Counted from the stretch's first letter, positions 1 to 10,110 are shown. The stretch is DNA of 32,865 nucleotides from Betaproteobacteria bacterium (GCA_016868055.1 VGHX01000023.1:1-32865); one strand, 5' to 3'. Notes: generated from the letters alone by a model not told the origin. Made by a program: numbers and translations.

Positions 1-883
1 CGGCATTCTTGCGAGCCAACACGCCAGTTTCGTTCAGTTGCGCATAGGCTTTTTCGAGCATCGGCACCCAGATCTCACCACCCAGATCACCCGATTTACC
101 GATCATCAACTGCGCCAGATCGCTGCTCCCGTCACGACTTGGCAACTTGTCATTGACCGTAACCCACACGGGCTTGCCATCAGCATCGTAAAAGCGAACA
201 CCCCAGAGGCGGTTCCCCCCATAGGTTCCCATGTCCAGAAACATCGACTCAATGAGACCCGGCTTGGTATCGGTTAATGCGATCATGGCTGCCAGTAAAT
301 AGCAGTCTCCCATACCGCCCTGCTGCACCTCGGTTGAGAGCGCACCATTAGCCGTGAAAAGCGGCTGACTATAAGTCGCGTAAATGCCGGTCTGGGGCTT
401 AGCTGCAGGGTTGGCCGTGTCGCCCCCAAACTCGGGCGCAGGCATGTCACTACCAAGCAGCCAACTCTGCCACAACTGATCAAAACTAGCCTTGCCTAGC
501 CCACTAGCCAGATTACCTTGGTTTTGCGGAGTTTCTCCTCCCCCCGTAAATTGCGCGTTGGCCAAGGAACCGTTCACAATTTGGCCTAGCACATGACTTA
601 AATACTCTGTCTTGGTACTACCCAGCGGCTTCAAAAGCGACTTGCTAATCTTCACAAGGTACTGAAGATCATCCATCAGGTCCGACGTCACGGCACCACC
701 TTCAGGAACGGCTGCATCGAATAGTGCAACCATATCAGCGTGGCTAAGCGCGGTTTTACCGGTCAATAGAGTCTTCAGTGCGGTCGTTTTAAGCGCATCA
801 CTCCAGTTCGGCTGCAGCGGTGTGTCGTTGTTTAAAAAGGCCGCAACTGTGGACTCATCAGGATTCTGCTCAGCTGTCTGCAT
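1..883 (-). CDS. Calpain-family cysteine protease, N-terminal part, runs off left edge
   Basis: An open frame of 294 codons reads leftwards to the window edge without a stop, so the C-terminal part is missing. Residues 186-201 carry the calpain active-site signature (QQGGMGDCYLL), with Cys194 as the predicted nucleophile. It is followed by calpain-like segments VWVTVNDKLPSRDG (239-252) and GEIWVPMLEKAYAQL (269-283). The His and Asn of the triad would lie outside the window. Residues 1-185 are a non-catalytic N-terminal region with no signal peptide that I recognise. The chosen ATG (883) has only a weak AGG five bases upstream. In the same frame, an ATG at 943 has a better ribosome site (GGAG, 6 bases) but meets a TAG at 901-899, so the gene may be damaged or may start by re-initiation. 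Bacterial calpains are usually Ca-dependent and often exported. Family assignment is strong; function and intactness are open. Confidence 0.8.
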   Translation of the reverse strand, partial: MQTAEQNPDESTVAAFLNNDTPLQPNWSDALKTTALKTLLTGKTALSHADMVALFDAAVPEGGAVTSDLMDDLQYLVKISKSLLKPLGSTKTEYLSHVLGQIVNGSLANAQFTGGGETPQNQGNLASGLGKASFDQLWQSWLLGSDMPAPEFGGDTANPAAKPQTGIYATYSQPLFTANGALSTEVQQGGMGDCYLLAAMIALTDTKPGLIESMFLDMGTYGGNRLWGVRFYDADGKPVWVTVNDKLPSRDGSSDLAQLMIGKSGDLGGEIWVPMLEKAYAQLNETGVLARKNA

Positions 884-1313
884 TAGGACCTGCCAGTTCT
901 AAGGTAGTAGTAGCATCACTAAAGAATGAAATACATTATTCATACGTCGCTCCAAGTCCCGGCCCCAAATTAAGATTCTTGCAAAACTATAACCGCAAGG
1001 GAATTTCCGTCGATGTGGGTACTCATGTCAGGGCGACGACCAGCCGTTTCGGATCTAATCGGACCATAACATACTCCACTGAGCTGACCTGCGATGGATG
1101 CCTGGAATTCCTTTTTTACCTTTGGCGATTGCAAAAAGAGGTGGGGTATTTCGGAGGCCTTTACAATGCGATGGACAGGAACAGCTTCGGGGCGCGATAA
1201 TCAGACACTCCCGTCTACCGCAGTGTCCGACACGCATAGATACGTAGCTAGATTTATAGCTGCTTTACCTGTCGGAAGTCGAACACGGCCAAGTAAATCA
1301 TTTTTTCGTATTT
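884..1313. other. Intergenic region between the calpain-like gene and xthA
   Basis: These 430 bases lie between two divergent genes and must hold both promoters. The only structure I can point to is the 14-codon open frame 943-899 (minus) that is in frame with the calpain-like gene and ends in TAG. Longer open frames on the plus strand here have unconvincing composition, and I do not call them. No clear -35/-10 pair, repeat or RNA gene was recognised. Confidence 0.5.
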
Positions 1314-2081
1314 ATGAAACTCGCTACTTGGAATGTCAACTCGCTGAAAGTGCGATTGCCGCAGGTACTGCACTGGCTATCGACGTCGCCGGTGGATGTG
1401 CTCTGCCTGCAAGAGACCAAGCTCACCGACGACAAGTTTCCGATTGCCGAGATCGAAGCGGCGGGCTATCAGGTGGCCTTCACCGGCCAGAAAACCTATA
1501 ACGGCGTTGCCATCCTCTCGCGTTTCCCGATGCAGGAGGTGATGAAGAACAATCCTCTGTTCGAAGATGAGCAGCAGCGCATCATCAGCGCCACGATTCA
1601 AGGTGTGCGCGTGGTCTGTGCCTACATACCGAATGGGCAAGCGGTGGGTACAGATAAGTACGACTACAAACTACGCTGGCTGGATGCGTTAACGCGCTGG
1701 CTAGCGGATGAGATCCAATCTCACCCGGCACTCGCACTGCTCGGTGACTACAACATCGCCCCCGCCGATGCCGATGTGTATGACCCAGCAGAGTGGGCAG
1801 GGCAAGTGCTGTGCTCCGATGCCGAACGAGCGGCGTTCGAGGGTTTGATCGCGTTGGGATTGAAAGACGCGTTTCGCTTATTTGCGCAGCCCGAAAAAAT
1901 ATACAGCTGGTGGGATTATCGGCAAATGGCATTCCGTCGGAATCGCGGCTTACGCATTGACCATATCCTGCTATCGGCGCCGCTGGCGGAGCGCTGCACT
2001 GCATGCGACATCGACAAAGCACCCCGCAAGTGGGAGCAGCCCTCCGACCACACCCCGGTAATCGCGACGCTTACGCCTTAG
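1314..2081 (+). CDS. xthA: Exodeoxyribonuclease III
   Basis: 255 residues, the usual length of the Xth/ExoA branch of the exonuclease-endonuclease-phosphatase fold. Base-excision-repair enzyme: AP endonuclease, 3'-5' exonuclease and 3'-phosphatase on double-stranded DNA, Mg-dependent. Visible active-site residues are Asn7 (WNVNS), Glu34 (LQET), Asp145 and Asn147 (GDYNIAP), and the C-terminal Asp245-His246 (SDH). The ATG is the natural family start (MKLATWNVNS), but there is no recognisable Shine-Dalgarno sequence before it. It ends in TAG, and its last 11 bases overlap the 3' end of convergent prpE. It stands alone and has no evident tie to the propionate genes. Confidence 0.96.
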   Translation: MKLATWNVNSLKVRLPQVLHWLSTSPVDVLCLQETKLTDDKFPIAEIEAAGYQVAFTGQKTYNGVAILSRFPMQEVMKNNPLFEDEQQRIISATIQGVRVVCAYIPNGQAVGTDKYDYKLRWLDALTRWLADEIQSHPALALLGDYNIAPADADVYDPAEWAGQVLCSDAERAAFEGLIALGLKDAFRLFAQPEKIYSWWDYRQMAFRRNRGLRIDHILLSAPLAERCTACDIDKAPRKWEQPSDHTPVIATLTP

Positions 2082-3975
2082 ACGCTAGCGCCTCGCGAAT
2101 CTGCGTCAGCGAAGATGGGTCTTCAATCGTCGTCAGATCACCCGGATCACGCCCTTCGCAAATTGCCTGTATCGATCGACGCAGTAATTTGCCGGAGCGT
2201 GTTTTCGGCAGCAGATTCACACAAAATACATGCGCCGGTCGCGCCACTGCGCCTAACTGGTGATCAACCCGTCCGAACACTTCTTTCTCGAACTGTTTTT
2301 TCGCTTCCGCAGTGGCGACTTTATCCGAATGCTTGGGAATAACGAAGGCCACCGCAACCTGACCCTTGACCTTATCCTCCACGCCGACCACCGCCACCTC
2401 AGAGACATTCTCATGTGACGAGATACTCTCTTCAATCTCGCGCGTGCCCAGGCGGTGCCCTGCAACGTTAATCACATCATCGGTGCGGCCAAGAATAAAA
2501 TAATAGCCATCATCATCACGGATGCCCCAGTCGAACGTGGAGTACACCTGCTCGGTAGTGAAGTTCGACCAATAGGCGCTCACATAGCGCTGATCATCCC
2601 GCCACACCGTCTGCAAACAACCCGGTGGTAACGGCCCTTCAATCACGACTACGCCTTTTTCATTGGCACCACATACAGCACCCGTCGCTTCATTCAACAC
2701 TTTGACGCGATAGCCTGCCATTGGCACACCCGGGCTGCCCAGACGCGTCGGTCTGTCATCCACGCCTTTGGCAACCGATAAAATCGGCCAGCCGGTTTCT
2801 GTCTGCCAGTAGTTGTCAATAATCGGTACGCCCAACGCATCAGCGACCCAGGCCGAGGTGTTTTCATCCAAAGGCTCACCGGCGAGATACAGCGCTTTAA
2901 GCGAAGAAAGATCATGCTTCTTCATCAGCTCTGGCGGCTGCTTTTTCAGTACGCGTACCGCCGTCGGTGCAGAGAACATGCGCGTCACTTTGTATTTTTC
3001 AACAATCTGCCACCAGATGGCGGCGTCCGGACGTAGCGGCGTGCCTTCGTACATGATGGTCGCCATGCCGGCGATCAGTGGGCCGTACACAATGTAGGAG
3101 TGACCCACCACCCAACCGATGTCGGACGTCGAAAAATACGTCTCGCCCGGCTGCCCGCAAAAAATTGTTTGCATCGACATGGCAAGCACAACAGCATAGC
3201 CACCCACATCGCGCTGCACGCCTTTCGGCTTGCCGGTTGTGCCTGAGGTGTACAGAATGTAGGAAATATCCTCCGACTTCAGCCAAGTGACCGGCACCTG
3301 CGCATCCCTATGCTGCTCGCGCAGCGCCGCGTAATCTACGTCACGGCCGGCAACCAGATGCATCTCAGCCAGATGACGATTCACCAACAACACATGGGCT
3401 GGCTTGTGAGTCGCAAGATGAATCGCCTCATCGAGCAGTGGCTTGTAGGGAATCGCCTTGCCACCGCGCGAACCTGCATCTGCCGAAACGATGAGCTTGG
3501 GCTGCGCGTCATCGATACGTGTGGCGAGGCTATTCGCTGCAAAGCCACCAAACACCACGGAATGAATCGCACCTATGCGCGCGCAGGCCAGCATCGCAAA
3601 CGTGGCCTCGGCAATCATTGGCATGTAGATCAGCACACGATCGCCTTTGGCAACGCCGAGCGATAGCATGATGGCCGCTGTGCGCTCTACCTCACGCTGT
3701 AGCTGCTGATAGGTCCAGACTTTCTCTACCGGAGTGCCGTCGGCAGTTTCTGTACTGATCGCGATGAGGGCCGCCTGATCTGGCTGCGTCTTGACCCAAC
3801 GATCAACTGCGTTATGGCACAAGTTAGTTTCACCACCCACGAACCATTTGGCAAACGGCGGCCGCGAATAGTCGCAAACCTGCTCAAACGGTTTATGCCA
3901 TTCAATGCGTTTGGCCTGTTCAGACCAAAAGGCATCAGGGTAATTAATTGACTGTTGGTAGAACGCGTCTTGCAT
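2071..3975 (-). CDS. prpE: Propionyl-CoA synthetase
   Basis: 634 residues of the acyl-adenylate-forming (ANL) superfamily. Activates propionate with ATP and CoA to propionyl-CoA, the entry step of the 2-methylcitrate cycle. Visible are the P-loop-like core YTSGTTGKPKGV, the A5-type motif DNYWQTETGW, and a C-terminal catalytic Lys in KTRSGKLLRRS, which is the usual site of acetylation control in this family. The start is set at 3975 because GGGAGG lies seven bases upstream; the frame stays open 30 bases further, to 4005. It is the last gene of prpB-prpC-acnD-prpF-prpE, 68 bases after prpF. Acetyl-CoA synthetase is the only close alternative; the operon decides for PrpE. Confidence 0.95.
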   Translation of the reverse strand: MQDAFYQQSINYPDAFWSEQAKRIEWHKPFEQVCDYSRPPFAKWFVGGETNLCHNAVDRWVKTQPDQAALIAISTETADGTPVEKVWTYQQLQREVERTAAIMLSLGVAKGDRVLIYMPMIAEATFAMLACARIGAIHSVVFGGFAANSLATRIDDAQPKLIVSADAGSRGGKAIPYKPLLDEAIHLATHKPAHVLLVNRHLAEMHLVAGRDVDYAALREQHRDAQVPVTWLKSEDISYILYTSGTTGKPKGVQRDVGGYAVVLAMSMQTIFCGQPGETYFSTSDIGWVVGHSYIVYGPLIAGMATIMYEGTPLRPDAAIWWQIVEKYKVTRMFSAPTAVRVLKKQPPELMKKHDLSSLKALYLAGEPLDENTSAWVADALGVPIIDNYWQTETGWPILSVAKGVDDRPTRLGSPGVPMAGYRVKVLNEATGAVCGANEKGVVVIEGPLPPGCLQTVWRDDQRYVSAYWSNFTTEQVYSTFDWGIRDDDGYYFILGRTDDVINVAGHRLGTREIEESISSHENVSEVAVVGVEDKVKGQVAVAFVIPKHSDKVATAEAKKQFEKEVFGRVDHQLGAVARPAHVFCVNLLPKTRSGKLLRRSIQAICEGRDPGDLTTIEDPSSLTQIREALASKA

Positions 3976-4043
3976 GTTGTCGCCTCCCGCTCGAACCTGC
4001 GCCACGGCTCATCGGCATGTGGTCTGTGTCAGTTCGATTCTGA

Positions 4044-5234
4044 TCATACCGTAGCTGGCACTCGCACCCAGCCTTCCATCAGCACGCGTGCGCTGCGGCT
4101 CATGCTGGCTTTTTTGACTTGCCATTCACCGTACTCTTGCACCGCCTCCGCACCGACACGCAAGGTGCCCGAAGGATGCCCGAAGCGCACTGCGGTTCGC
4201 TCACCACCACCTGCGGCAAGGTTCACCAAAGTACCGGGAATCGCGGCGGCGGTGCCAATCGCCACTGCAGCCGTGCCCATCATCGCGTGGTGCAGCTTAC
4301 CCATCGATAAGGCGCGTACCAGCAAGTCAACATCACGCGTCGTGACCGCTTTACCGCTAGATGAGGTGTACTCTTTCGGCGCAGCGACAAAGGCCACCTT
4401 CGGTGTGTGCTGCCGCTTGGCAGCCTCGCTCACGTCTTTAATCAGGCCCATACGCACTGCACCATGCGCGCGTATGGTTTCAAACATGGCGAGTGCTTTG
4501 GCATCGCTATTAATCGCTTCTTGTAACTCGGTACCGGTGTAGCCAATCGCCTCGGCATTCACAAAAATCGTCGGAATGCCCGCATTGATCATGGTGGCTT
4601 TTAATTTGCCAACACCGGGTACTTCAAGTTCATCAATCAGCTGACCGGTAGGGAACATCGCGCCACCGGCGCCCTCTTCTTCTGCCGCCGGATCCATAAA
4701 CTCGAGTTGTACTTCAGCGGCAGCAAATGTCACGCCATCCAATTCAAAATCGCCAGTCTCTTGCACCGCGCCGTTCGTCATGGGTACATGCGCGATGATG
4801 GTCTTTTGAATATTTGCCTGCCAGATACGAATGGTCGCGATGCCGTCTTTCGGTAAACGCGATGGATCAACCAAACCATTGCTGATTGCAAAAGGCCCCA
4901 CTGCTGCGGATAAATTGCCGCAGTTACCGCTCCAATCCACAAACGCCTGATCAATCGATACCTGCCCAAACAAATAATCTACATCGTGATCGCCTTGGGT
5001 ACTTTTGGAAATGATTACCGTCTTGCTGGTGCTGGAGGTCGCACCACCCATCCCATCGATTTGTTTACCGTACGGGTCGGGGCTACCAATCACACGGAGC
5101 AGTAAGGCATCGCGGGCTGCGCCGGGCTGTTGCGCGGCCTCGGGGAGATCTTGCAAGCGGAAGAACACGCCCTTGCTGGTACCCCCACGCATGTAAGTGG
5201 CCGGGACTTTTATTTGGGGTTGAAAACTCATCAT
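4044..5234 (-). CDS. prpF: 2-methylaconitate isomerase PrpF
   Basis: 396 residues of the PrpF family (diaminopimelate-epimerase-like fold). In organisms that use AcnD instead of PrpD, PrpF isomerises the 2-methylaconitate made by AcnD so that an aconitase can rehydrate it to 2-methylisocitrate. Lys71 (SSTSKTVII) and Cys105 (GNCGNLSAAVG) sit where the functionally important Lys and Cys are described in Shewanella PrpF. The start is ATGATG at 5234; its first four bases (ATGA) overlap the acnD stop codon, so translation is coupled to acnD. The next Met, at 5231, is possible. Length and motifs indicate an intact gene. Confidence 0.95.
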   Translation of the reverse strand: MMSFQPQIKVPATYMRGGTSKGVFFRLQDLPEAAQQPGAARDALLLRVIGSPDPYGKQIDGMGGATSSTSKTVIISKSTQGDHDVDYLFGQVSIDQAFVDWSGNCGNLSAAVGPFAISNGLVDPSRLPKDGIATIRIWQANIQKTIIAHVPMTNGAVQETGDFELDGVTFAAAEVQLEFMDPAAEEEGAGGAMFPTGQLIDELEVPGVGKLKATMINAGIPTIFVNAEAIGYTGTELQEAINSDAKALAMFETIRAHGAVRMGLIKDVSEAAKRQHTPKVAFVAAPKEYTSSSGKAVTTRDVDLLVRALSMGKLHHAMMGTAAVAIGTAAAIPGTLVNLAAGGGERTAVRFGHPSGTLRVGAEAVQEYGEWQVKKASMSRSARVLMEGWVRVPATV

Positions 5235-7828
5235 GCCGCCTTCTGCGAAGACTCAAGAAAATCCTGCGCAAACCGCTGCAGCACACCACCCGCTTCATAG
5301 ATCGATACCTCTTCATCACTATCCAGCCGGCAGGTGACCGCGACGTCGAGCTTCTCACCATTCTTGCGGTGAATCACCAGAGTGAGATCAGCGCGTGGCT
5401 TGCGCGTGCCGATCACGTCATAGGTTTCAGTCCCATCCAGCCCGAGTGTCTTGCGATTGACGCCGGCTTTAAACTCCAGCGGCAACACACCCATACCAAT
5501 CAAGTTAGTGCGATGAATACGCTCGAAGCCCTCGGCAACAATTACTTCGACACCGGCTAAACGTACACCTTTCGCGGCCCAGTCGCGCGATGAGCCTTGG
5601 CCATAATCAGCGCCGGCGATGATGATCAGCGGCTGCTTGCGGTTCATGTAGGTTTCAATCGCTTCCCACATACGCATTACCTTGCCTTCAGGCTCGACAC
5701 GTGCGAGCGAGCCTTTCTTTTGCTGGCCATCGACGATCACCATTTCATTCACCAGCGTGGGGTTAGCGAACGTTGCCCGCTGTGCAGTCAAATGGTCGCC
5801 ACGGTGGGTGGCATATGAATTGAAATCTTCTTCCGGCAAGCCCATTTTGTGCAAATACTCACCGGCAGCGGAATCCATCAGAATCGCATTCGATGGCGAC
5901 AGATGATCGGTGGTGATATTATCGGGCAGCAGTGCCAATGGCCGCATGCCTTTCAGCGTGCGTTCACCTGCAAGCGCGCCTTCCCAGTACGGTGGGCGAC
6001 GAATATAAGTTGATTGCGGACGCCAGTCATACAGCGGCTTGACCTGTGTGCCGCTATCGGCACGAATCGCAAACATCGGCTCATACACTTTGCGGAAATG
6101 CTCTGGCTTGACCGAGGCCTGCATGATGCTGTCGATCTCTTCATCACTCGGCCAAATATCTTTTAGGCGTATTTCTTTACCGTTAGCGATGGTGAGTACA
6201 TCTTTCTCGATATCGAAACGGATGGTGCCTGCGATAGCGTAGGCCACCACCAAGGGCGGCGATGCCAGAAAAGCCTGTTTGGCATACGGATGAATGCGGC
6301 CATCAAAGTTACGATTACCCGACAACACAGCAGTCGCATATAAATCTCTGTCGATGATCTCTTGCTGAATCTGCGGATCAAGCGCACCGGACATGCCGTT
6401 ACACGAGGTGCAGGCATATGCAACAACGCCGAAGCCGAGCTTTTCAAGCTCAGGCAGCAAGCCCGCCTCTTCCAGATACATCGTCACCGCTTTCGAACCC
6501 GGCGCTAACGAGGTCTTGACCCAAGGCTTGCGTAACAGGCCATGCTTATTCGCGTTGCGGGCTAACAGGCCAGCGGCAATCACGTTGCGTGGGTTCGAGG
6601 TGTTGGTGCAGCTGGTGATCGCAGCGATGATGACTGCGCCATCCGGCATTTGGCCGGGCACCTCTTCCCAAGCACCGGCAATACCCTTCGCAGCAAGATC
6701 GGTTGTCGCCACACGCGCATGCGGGTTCGATGGGCCCGCCATATTGCGTACCACGCTCGACAAATCAAACGTCAACACACGCTCGTACGCCACGTGCGCA
6801 AGACTGTCGGACCATAAGCCAGCAACCTTGGCATAGGTTTCAACCAGATTGACCTGCTCATCACTACGGCCAGTGAGTTTGAGGTATTGAATGGTTTGCT
6901 CATCAATACTGAACATCGCCGCGGTAGCGCCATACTCGGGCGCCATGTTGGAGATGGTGGCACGATCACCCAAGGTCAGCGCACGCGCGCCCTCACCGTA
7001 AAATTCCAGATAGGCACCCACAACTTTTGATTGTCGTAGAAACTCGGTCAGCGCGAGCACCACATCGGTGGCGGTGATGCCCGGCTTTGGCTTGCCGGAG
7101 AGCTCAACGCCAATAATGTCGGGTAAACGCGTCCAGGATGCGCGACCCAGCATCACGTTCTCTGCTTCCAAACCGCCGACGCCAATCGCAATCACACCGA
7201 GCGCATCGACATGCGGTGTGTGGCTATCGGTACCGACACAGGTATCCGGGTAAGCCACACCATGATCGTTATGAATCACCGGCGACATCCGTTCCAAATT
7301 AATCTGGTGCATGATGCCGTTACCCGGCGGGATCACATCGACATTTTTGAACGCATGCTTGGTCCAGTCGATGAAATGAAACCGGTCTTCGTTGCGGCGA
7401 TCTTCAATCGCCCGGTTTTTTTCGAAGGCCAGCGGATCATAACCACCGCACTCCACTGCCAGTGAATGATCGACAATCAGCTGCACTGGCACTACCGGAT
7501 TCACCTTGGCTGGATCCCCGCCCTGGTCCGCAATTGCATCACGCAAACCAGCCAAGTCAACCAAGGCAGTCTGACCGAGAATATCGTGACACACCACACG
7601 CGCCGGATACCAGGGAAAATCGAGATCACGCTTGCGTTCGATCAGCTGCTTTAGTGATGCGGTCAGCGTAGTGGGATCGCAGCGACGCACCAGATTTTCA
7701 GCGAGCACGCGCGAAGTGTAAGGCAACGTGTCCCAAGCACCTGTCTGGATTGCGTCGACGGCCTCGCGCGCATCGAAATACTCGAGGCGGGTGCCGGGTA
7801 GTGGTTTGCGGTGAGCAGTGTTCATCAT
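5231..7828 (-). CDS. acnD: Fe/S-dependent 2-methylcitrate dehydratase AcnD
   Basis: 865 residues of the aconitase A/IRP family. Dehydrates 2-methylcitrate with a [4Fe-4S] cluster. The cluster ligands are visible as SCTNTSNP (Cys about 407) and CTSCNGMSG (Cys about 473 and 476). The C-terminal swivel domain has the family motif GADYGQGSSRDWAAKG. The start is placed at the ATGATG at 7828, which gives MMNTAHRKPLPGTRLEYFD, the known AcnD N-terminus. The frame is open to 7864 inside prpC, but that extension looks unreal. There is no strong ribosome site; the ten-base gap after the prpC stop suggests re-initiation. Coupling to prpF marks this as AcnD rather than housekeeping AcnA. No prpD is present, so a separate AcnB-type enzyme is expected elsewhere for rehydration. 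Confidence 0.95.
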   Translation of the reverse strand: MMNTAHRKPLPGTRLEYFDAREAVDAIQTGAWDTLPYTSRVLAENLVRRCDPTTLTASLKQLIERKRDLDFPWYPARVVCHDILGQTALVDLAGLRDAIADQGGDPAKVNPVVPVQLIVDHSLAVECGGYDPLAFEKNRAIEDRRNEDRFHFIDWTKHAFKNVDVIPPGNGIMHQINLERMSPVIHNDHGVAYPDTCVGTDSHTPHVDALGVIAIGVGGLEAENVMLGRASWTRLPDIIGVELSGKPKPGITATDVVLALTEFLRQSKVVGAYLEFYGEGARALTLGDRATISNMAPEYGATAAMFSIDEQTIQYLKLTGRSDEQVNLVETYAKVAGLWSDSLAHVAYERVLTFDLSSVVRNMAGPSNPHARVATTDLAAKGIAGAWEEVPGQMPDGAVIIAAITSCTNTSNPRNVIAAGLLARNANKHGLLRKPWVKTSLAPGSKAVTMYLEEAGLLPELEKLGFGVVAYACTSCNGMSGALDPQIQQEIIDRDLYATAVLSGNRNFDGRIHPYAKQAFLASPPLVVAYAIAGTIRFDIEKDVLTIANGKEIRLKDIWPSDEEIDSIMQASVKPEHFRKVYEPMFAIRADSGTQVKPLYDWRPQSTYIRRPPYWEGALAGERTLKGMRPLALLPDNITTDHLSPSNAILMDSAAGEYLHKMGLPEEDFNSYATHRGDHLTAQRATFANPTLVNEMVIVDGQQKKGSLARVEPEGKVMRMWEAIETYMNRKQPLIIIAGADYGQGSSRDWAAKGVRLAGVEVIVAEGFERIHRTNLIGMGVLPLEFKAGVNRKTLGLDGTETYDVIGTRKPRADLTLVIHRKNGEKLDVAVTCRLDSDEEVSIYEAGGVLQRFAQDFLESSQKAA

Positions 7829-7838
7829 CGATGGTCGC

Positions 7839-8993
7839 TTATTTACGTTTAGCGATTGGCACAAACTTCAGATCTTCCGGCCCCACATAATTCGCGCTTG
7901 GCCGAATAATCTTGTTATCGATGCGCTGCTCGATGATGTGTGCCGCCCAGCCCGAGGTACGCGAGATCACGAACAGCGGTGTAAACATCGCTGTCGGCAC
8001 GCCCATCATGTGATACGACACGGCCGAGAACCAATCAAGGTTGGGGAACATCTTCTTGATATCCCACATCACCGTTTCCAGACGCTCTGCAATATCAAAC
8101 ATCTTGGTCGAACCAGTATTCTTCGATAGCGTGCGCGCGACTTCTTTAATCACTTTGTTCCGCGGATCCGAGATCGTATACACCGGGTGACCAAAACCAA
8201 TGATCACTTCCTTGTTCTCGACACGACGACGAATATCCACCTCGGCTTCATCCGGGTTGTCATAACGCTTCTGAATATCAAACGCGACTTCATTCGCACC
8301 ACCATGCTTGGGGCCACGCAAAGCACCAATAGCGCCGGTGATGGCCGAGTACATATCCGAACCCGTACCTGCAATCACACGACCGGCAAACGTCGAGGCA
8401 TTAAACTCATGCTCGGCGTACAGAATGAGTGAGGTATGCATCGCACGTACCCACAACTCGGACGGTGCTTCACCATGCAATAGGTGCAGGAAATGACCGC
8501 CGATGGAATCATCATCCGTCTCGGTTTCGATCCGTCTGCCGTTGTGACTGTAGTGATACCAGTACAGCAGGATAGAGCCGAGTGAGGCCATCAAACGATC
8601 GGCAATATCACGCGCGCCCGGTGTGTTGTGGTCATCTTTTTCCGGCAAGACGCAACCTAATGCAGAAACACCCGTCCGCATCACATCCATCGGGTGCGAC
8701 GACGCAGGCAACCACTCCAGACTCGCTTTAACATTCGCTGGCAGACCACGCAGCGCTTTCAGTTTTTGCTTGTAAGCTTTTAATTCAGCGGTGGTTGGTA
8801 ATTTTCCATGCACCAGCAGATGCGCAATTTCTTCGAACTCGCTGCTCTCTGCCAGATCAAGAATGTCATAGCCACGGTAGTGCAAGTCATTACCGGTACG
8901 GCCGACCGTACACAGCGCGGTATTACCGGCGGTAACACCCGATAGCGCGACCGATTTTTTTGGCTTGAAGCCTGCTGCTTGTTGCTCGCTCAT
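7839..8993 (-). CDS. prpC: 2-methylcitrate synthase
   Basis: 384 residues, citrate-synthase superfamily. Condenses propionyl-CoA with oxaloacetate to 2-methylcitrate. The catalytic triad is visible as His230 (GPKHGGANE), His269 (GFGHPVY) and Asp320 ([12 protein letters not shown]). The ATG at 8993 is preceded by AAGGGAG nine bases upstream. It lies 35 bases after prpB and ten bases before acnD, in one operon under the sigma-54 promoter upstream of prpB. Housekeeping citrate synthase is the only alternative; gene order makes PrpC almost certain. Confidence 0.96.
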   Translation of the reverse strand: MSEQQAAGFKPKKSVALSGVTAGNTALCTVGRTGNDLHYRGYDILDLAESSEFEEIAHLLVHGKLPTTAELKAYKQKLKALRGLPANVKASLEWLPASSHPMDVMRTGVSALGCVLPEKDDHNTPGARDIADRLMASLGSILLYWYHYSHNGRRIETETDDDSIGGHFLHLLHGEAPSELWVRAMHTSLILYAEHEFNASTFAGRVIAGTGSDMYSAITGAIGALRGPKHGGANEVAFDIQKRYDNPDEAEVDIRRRVENKEVIIGFGHPVYTISDPRNKVIKEVARTLSKNTGSTKMFDIAERLETVMWDIKKMFPNLDWFSAVSYHMMGVPTAMFTPLFVISRTSGWAAHIIEQRIDNKIIRPSANYVGPEDLKFVPIAKRK

Positions 8994-9028
8994 GCAATTT
9001 CTCCCTTAGATACTTTGACGACTATTTT

Positions 9029-9919
9029 TCACTTTGACTTTTGCTGCGCAAATAGCGCATCCAACTTTTGCTCGAACGCGTGATAATCAATCCTGTCGTA
9101 CAACTCCATACGGGTTTGCATCAGATCGACCACATTCTTTTGCGAGCCATCACGACGTACCGCCTGATAGACCGCTTCGGCGGCTTTATTCATGGCACGG
9201 AACGCTGACAGCGGGTACAGCACGATGCCGGCATCTGCATCGCGTAGTTCGTCTACCGTGAACAGCGGCGTGGCACCAAACTCGGTGATATTCGCCAGAA
9301 TCGGTACCTTCACCGCCGCTGCGAATTTTTTATACATAGCGAGCTCAGTGATCGCCTCCGGGAAAATCATGTCGGCGCCGGCTTCGACGCAAGCCACTGC
9401 GCGCTCGATAGCCGCATCCAATCCCTCAACCGCCAGCGCATCGGTGCGCGCCATGATCACAAACTGATCATCCGTACGCGCATCTACGGCTGCCTTGATG
9501 CGGTCCACCATCTCCTGCTTGCTTACGATTTCTTTGTTGGGGCGATGTCCACAGCGCTTGGCGCCCACCTGATCTTCAATATGCATGGCGGCAGCGCCAA
9601 ACTTGATCATCGATTTCACGGTACGCGCGACATTGAAGGCAGATGAGCCGAAACCGGTATCGACATCCACCAATAACGGTAAATCGCAGACATCGGTAAT
9701 GCGTCGCACATCGGTCAGCACATCATCGAGGCTGGAAATACCGAGATCCGGCAAACCCAGCGAACCCGCAGCAACGCCGCCGCCAGAGAGATAAATCGCA
9801 CGAAAACCCGCGCGCTTGGCAAGCAGCGCGTGGTTGGCATTGATGGCGCCAATCACCTGTAGCGGTGACTCCTCCTTCAGTGCCTGCCTGAAGCGCGCGC
9901 CGGGGGATGGAATGCTCAT
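9029..9919 (-). CDS. prpB: 2-methylisocitrate lyase
   Basis: 296 residues, isocitrate-lyase/PEP-mutase family. Cleaves 2-methylisocitrate to pyruvate and succinate, the last step of the cycle. The catalytic loop motif KRCGH is at 121-125 (Cys123), and Mg-binding aspartates lie in VDVDTGFG (Asp85, Asp87). Start ATG 9919 with AGGA about seven bases upstream. First gene of the operon. Its leader has a small hairpin, and a sigma-54 promoter lies about 70 bases upstream of the ATG. Confidence 0.97.
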   Translation of the reverse strand: MSIPSPGARFRQALKEESPLQVIGAINANHALLAKRAGFRAIYLSGGGVAAGSLGLPDLGISSLDDVLTDVRRITDVCDLPLLVDVDTGFGSSAFNVARTVKSMIKFGAAAMHIEDQVGAKRCGHRPNKEIVSKQEMVDRIKAAVDARTDDQFVIMARTDALAVEGLDAAIERAVACVEAGADMIFPEAITELAMYKKFAAAVKVPILANITEFGATPLFTVDELRDADAGIVLYPLSAFRAMNKAAEAVYQAVRRDGSQKNVVDLMQTRMELYDRIDYHAFEQKLDALFAQQKSK

Positions 9920-9948
9920 GAGGTGTCCTATCTGATGGGTTCAAAGGA

Positions 9949-9967
9949 GCGTGGCGCTTGCCCACGC
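9949..9967 (-). other. Hairpin in the prpB leader
   Basis: GCGTGG (9949-9954) and CCACGC (9962-9967) form a perfect 6-bp stem with a 7-base loop. It would lie in the 5' untranslated part of the prpB message if transcription starts near 9977. The role is unknown; it may simply stabilise the leader. Confidence 0.35.
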
Positions 9968-9985
9968 GTCAACACGGGTCTGTCG

Positions 9986-10003
9986 TTTGCAATCACCATG
10001 CCA
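9986..10003 (-). promoter_or_regulatory. Sigma-54 promoter of the prpB operon
   Basis: On the minus strand the site reads TGGCATGGTGATTGCAAA. The invariant GG and GC pairs are exactly ten bases apart, and it is a near-perfect match to the -24/-12 consensus (TGGCAC-N5-TTGCA). It reads towards prpB. PrpR encoded next door has the AAA+ sigma-54 activator domain, so the promoter and its activator are both present. Confidence 0.85.
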
Positions 10004-10110
10004 TCCGCCTTTTGGCTTACGCGGCCGCCATGCTGGTTTAAATCCTCGCGATAAATCAGCAGCTTGCGAGCAGGCGCCAATGTATTATCAAATTTGCAGG
10101 TTTGCATGAA

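Noticed and set aside
38-277. Open frame on the plus strand
   Set aside because: It lies antisense to the calpain-like coding frame, which shows clear family motifs on the minus strand.
820-1200. Open frame of 126 codons on the plus strand
   Set aside because: It overlaps the calpain-like start region, has no ribosome site, and its product has no recognisable domain or natural composition.
2071-2081. Regulatory meaning of the xthA-prpE 3' overlap
   Set aside because: An 11-base convergent overlap is common in compact genomes and no further structure was seen.
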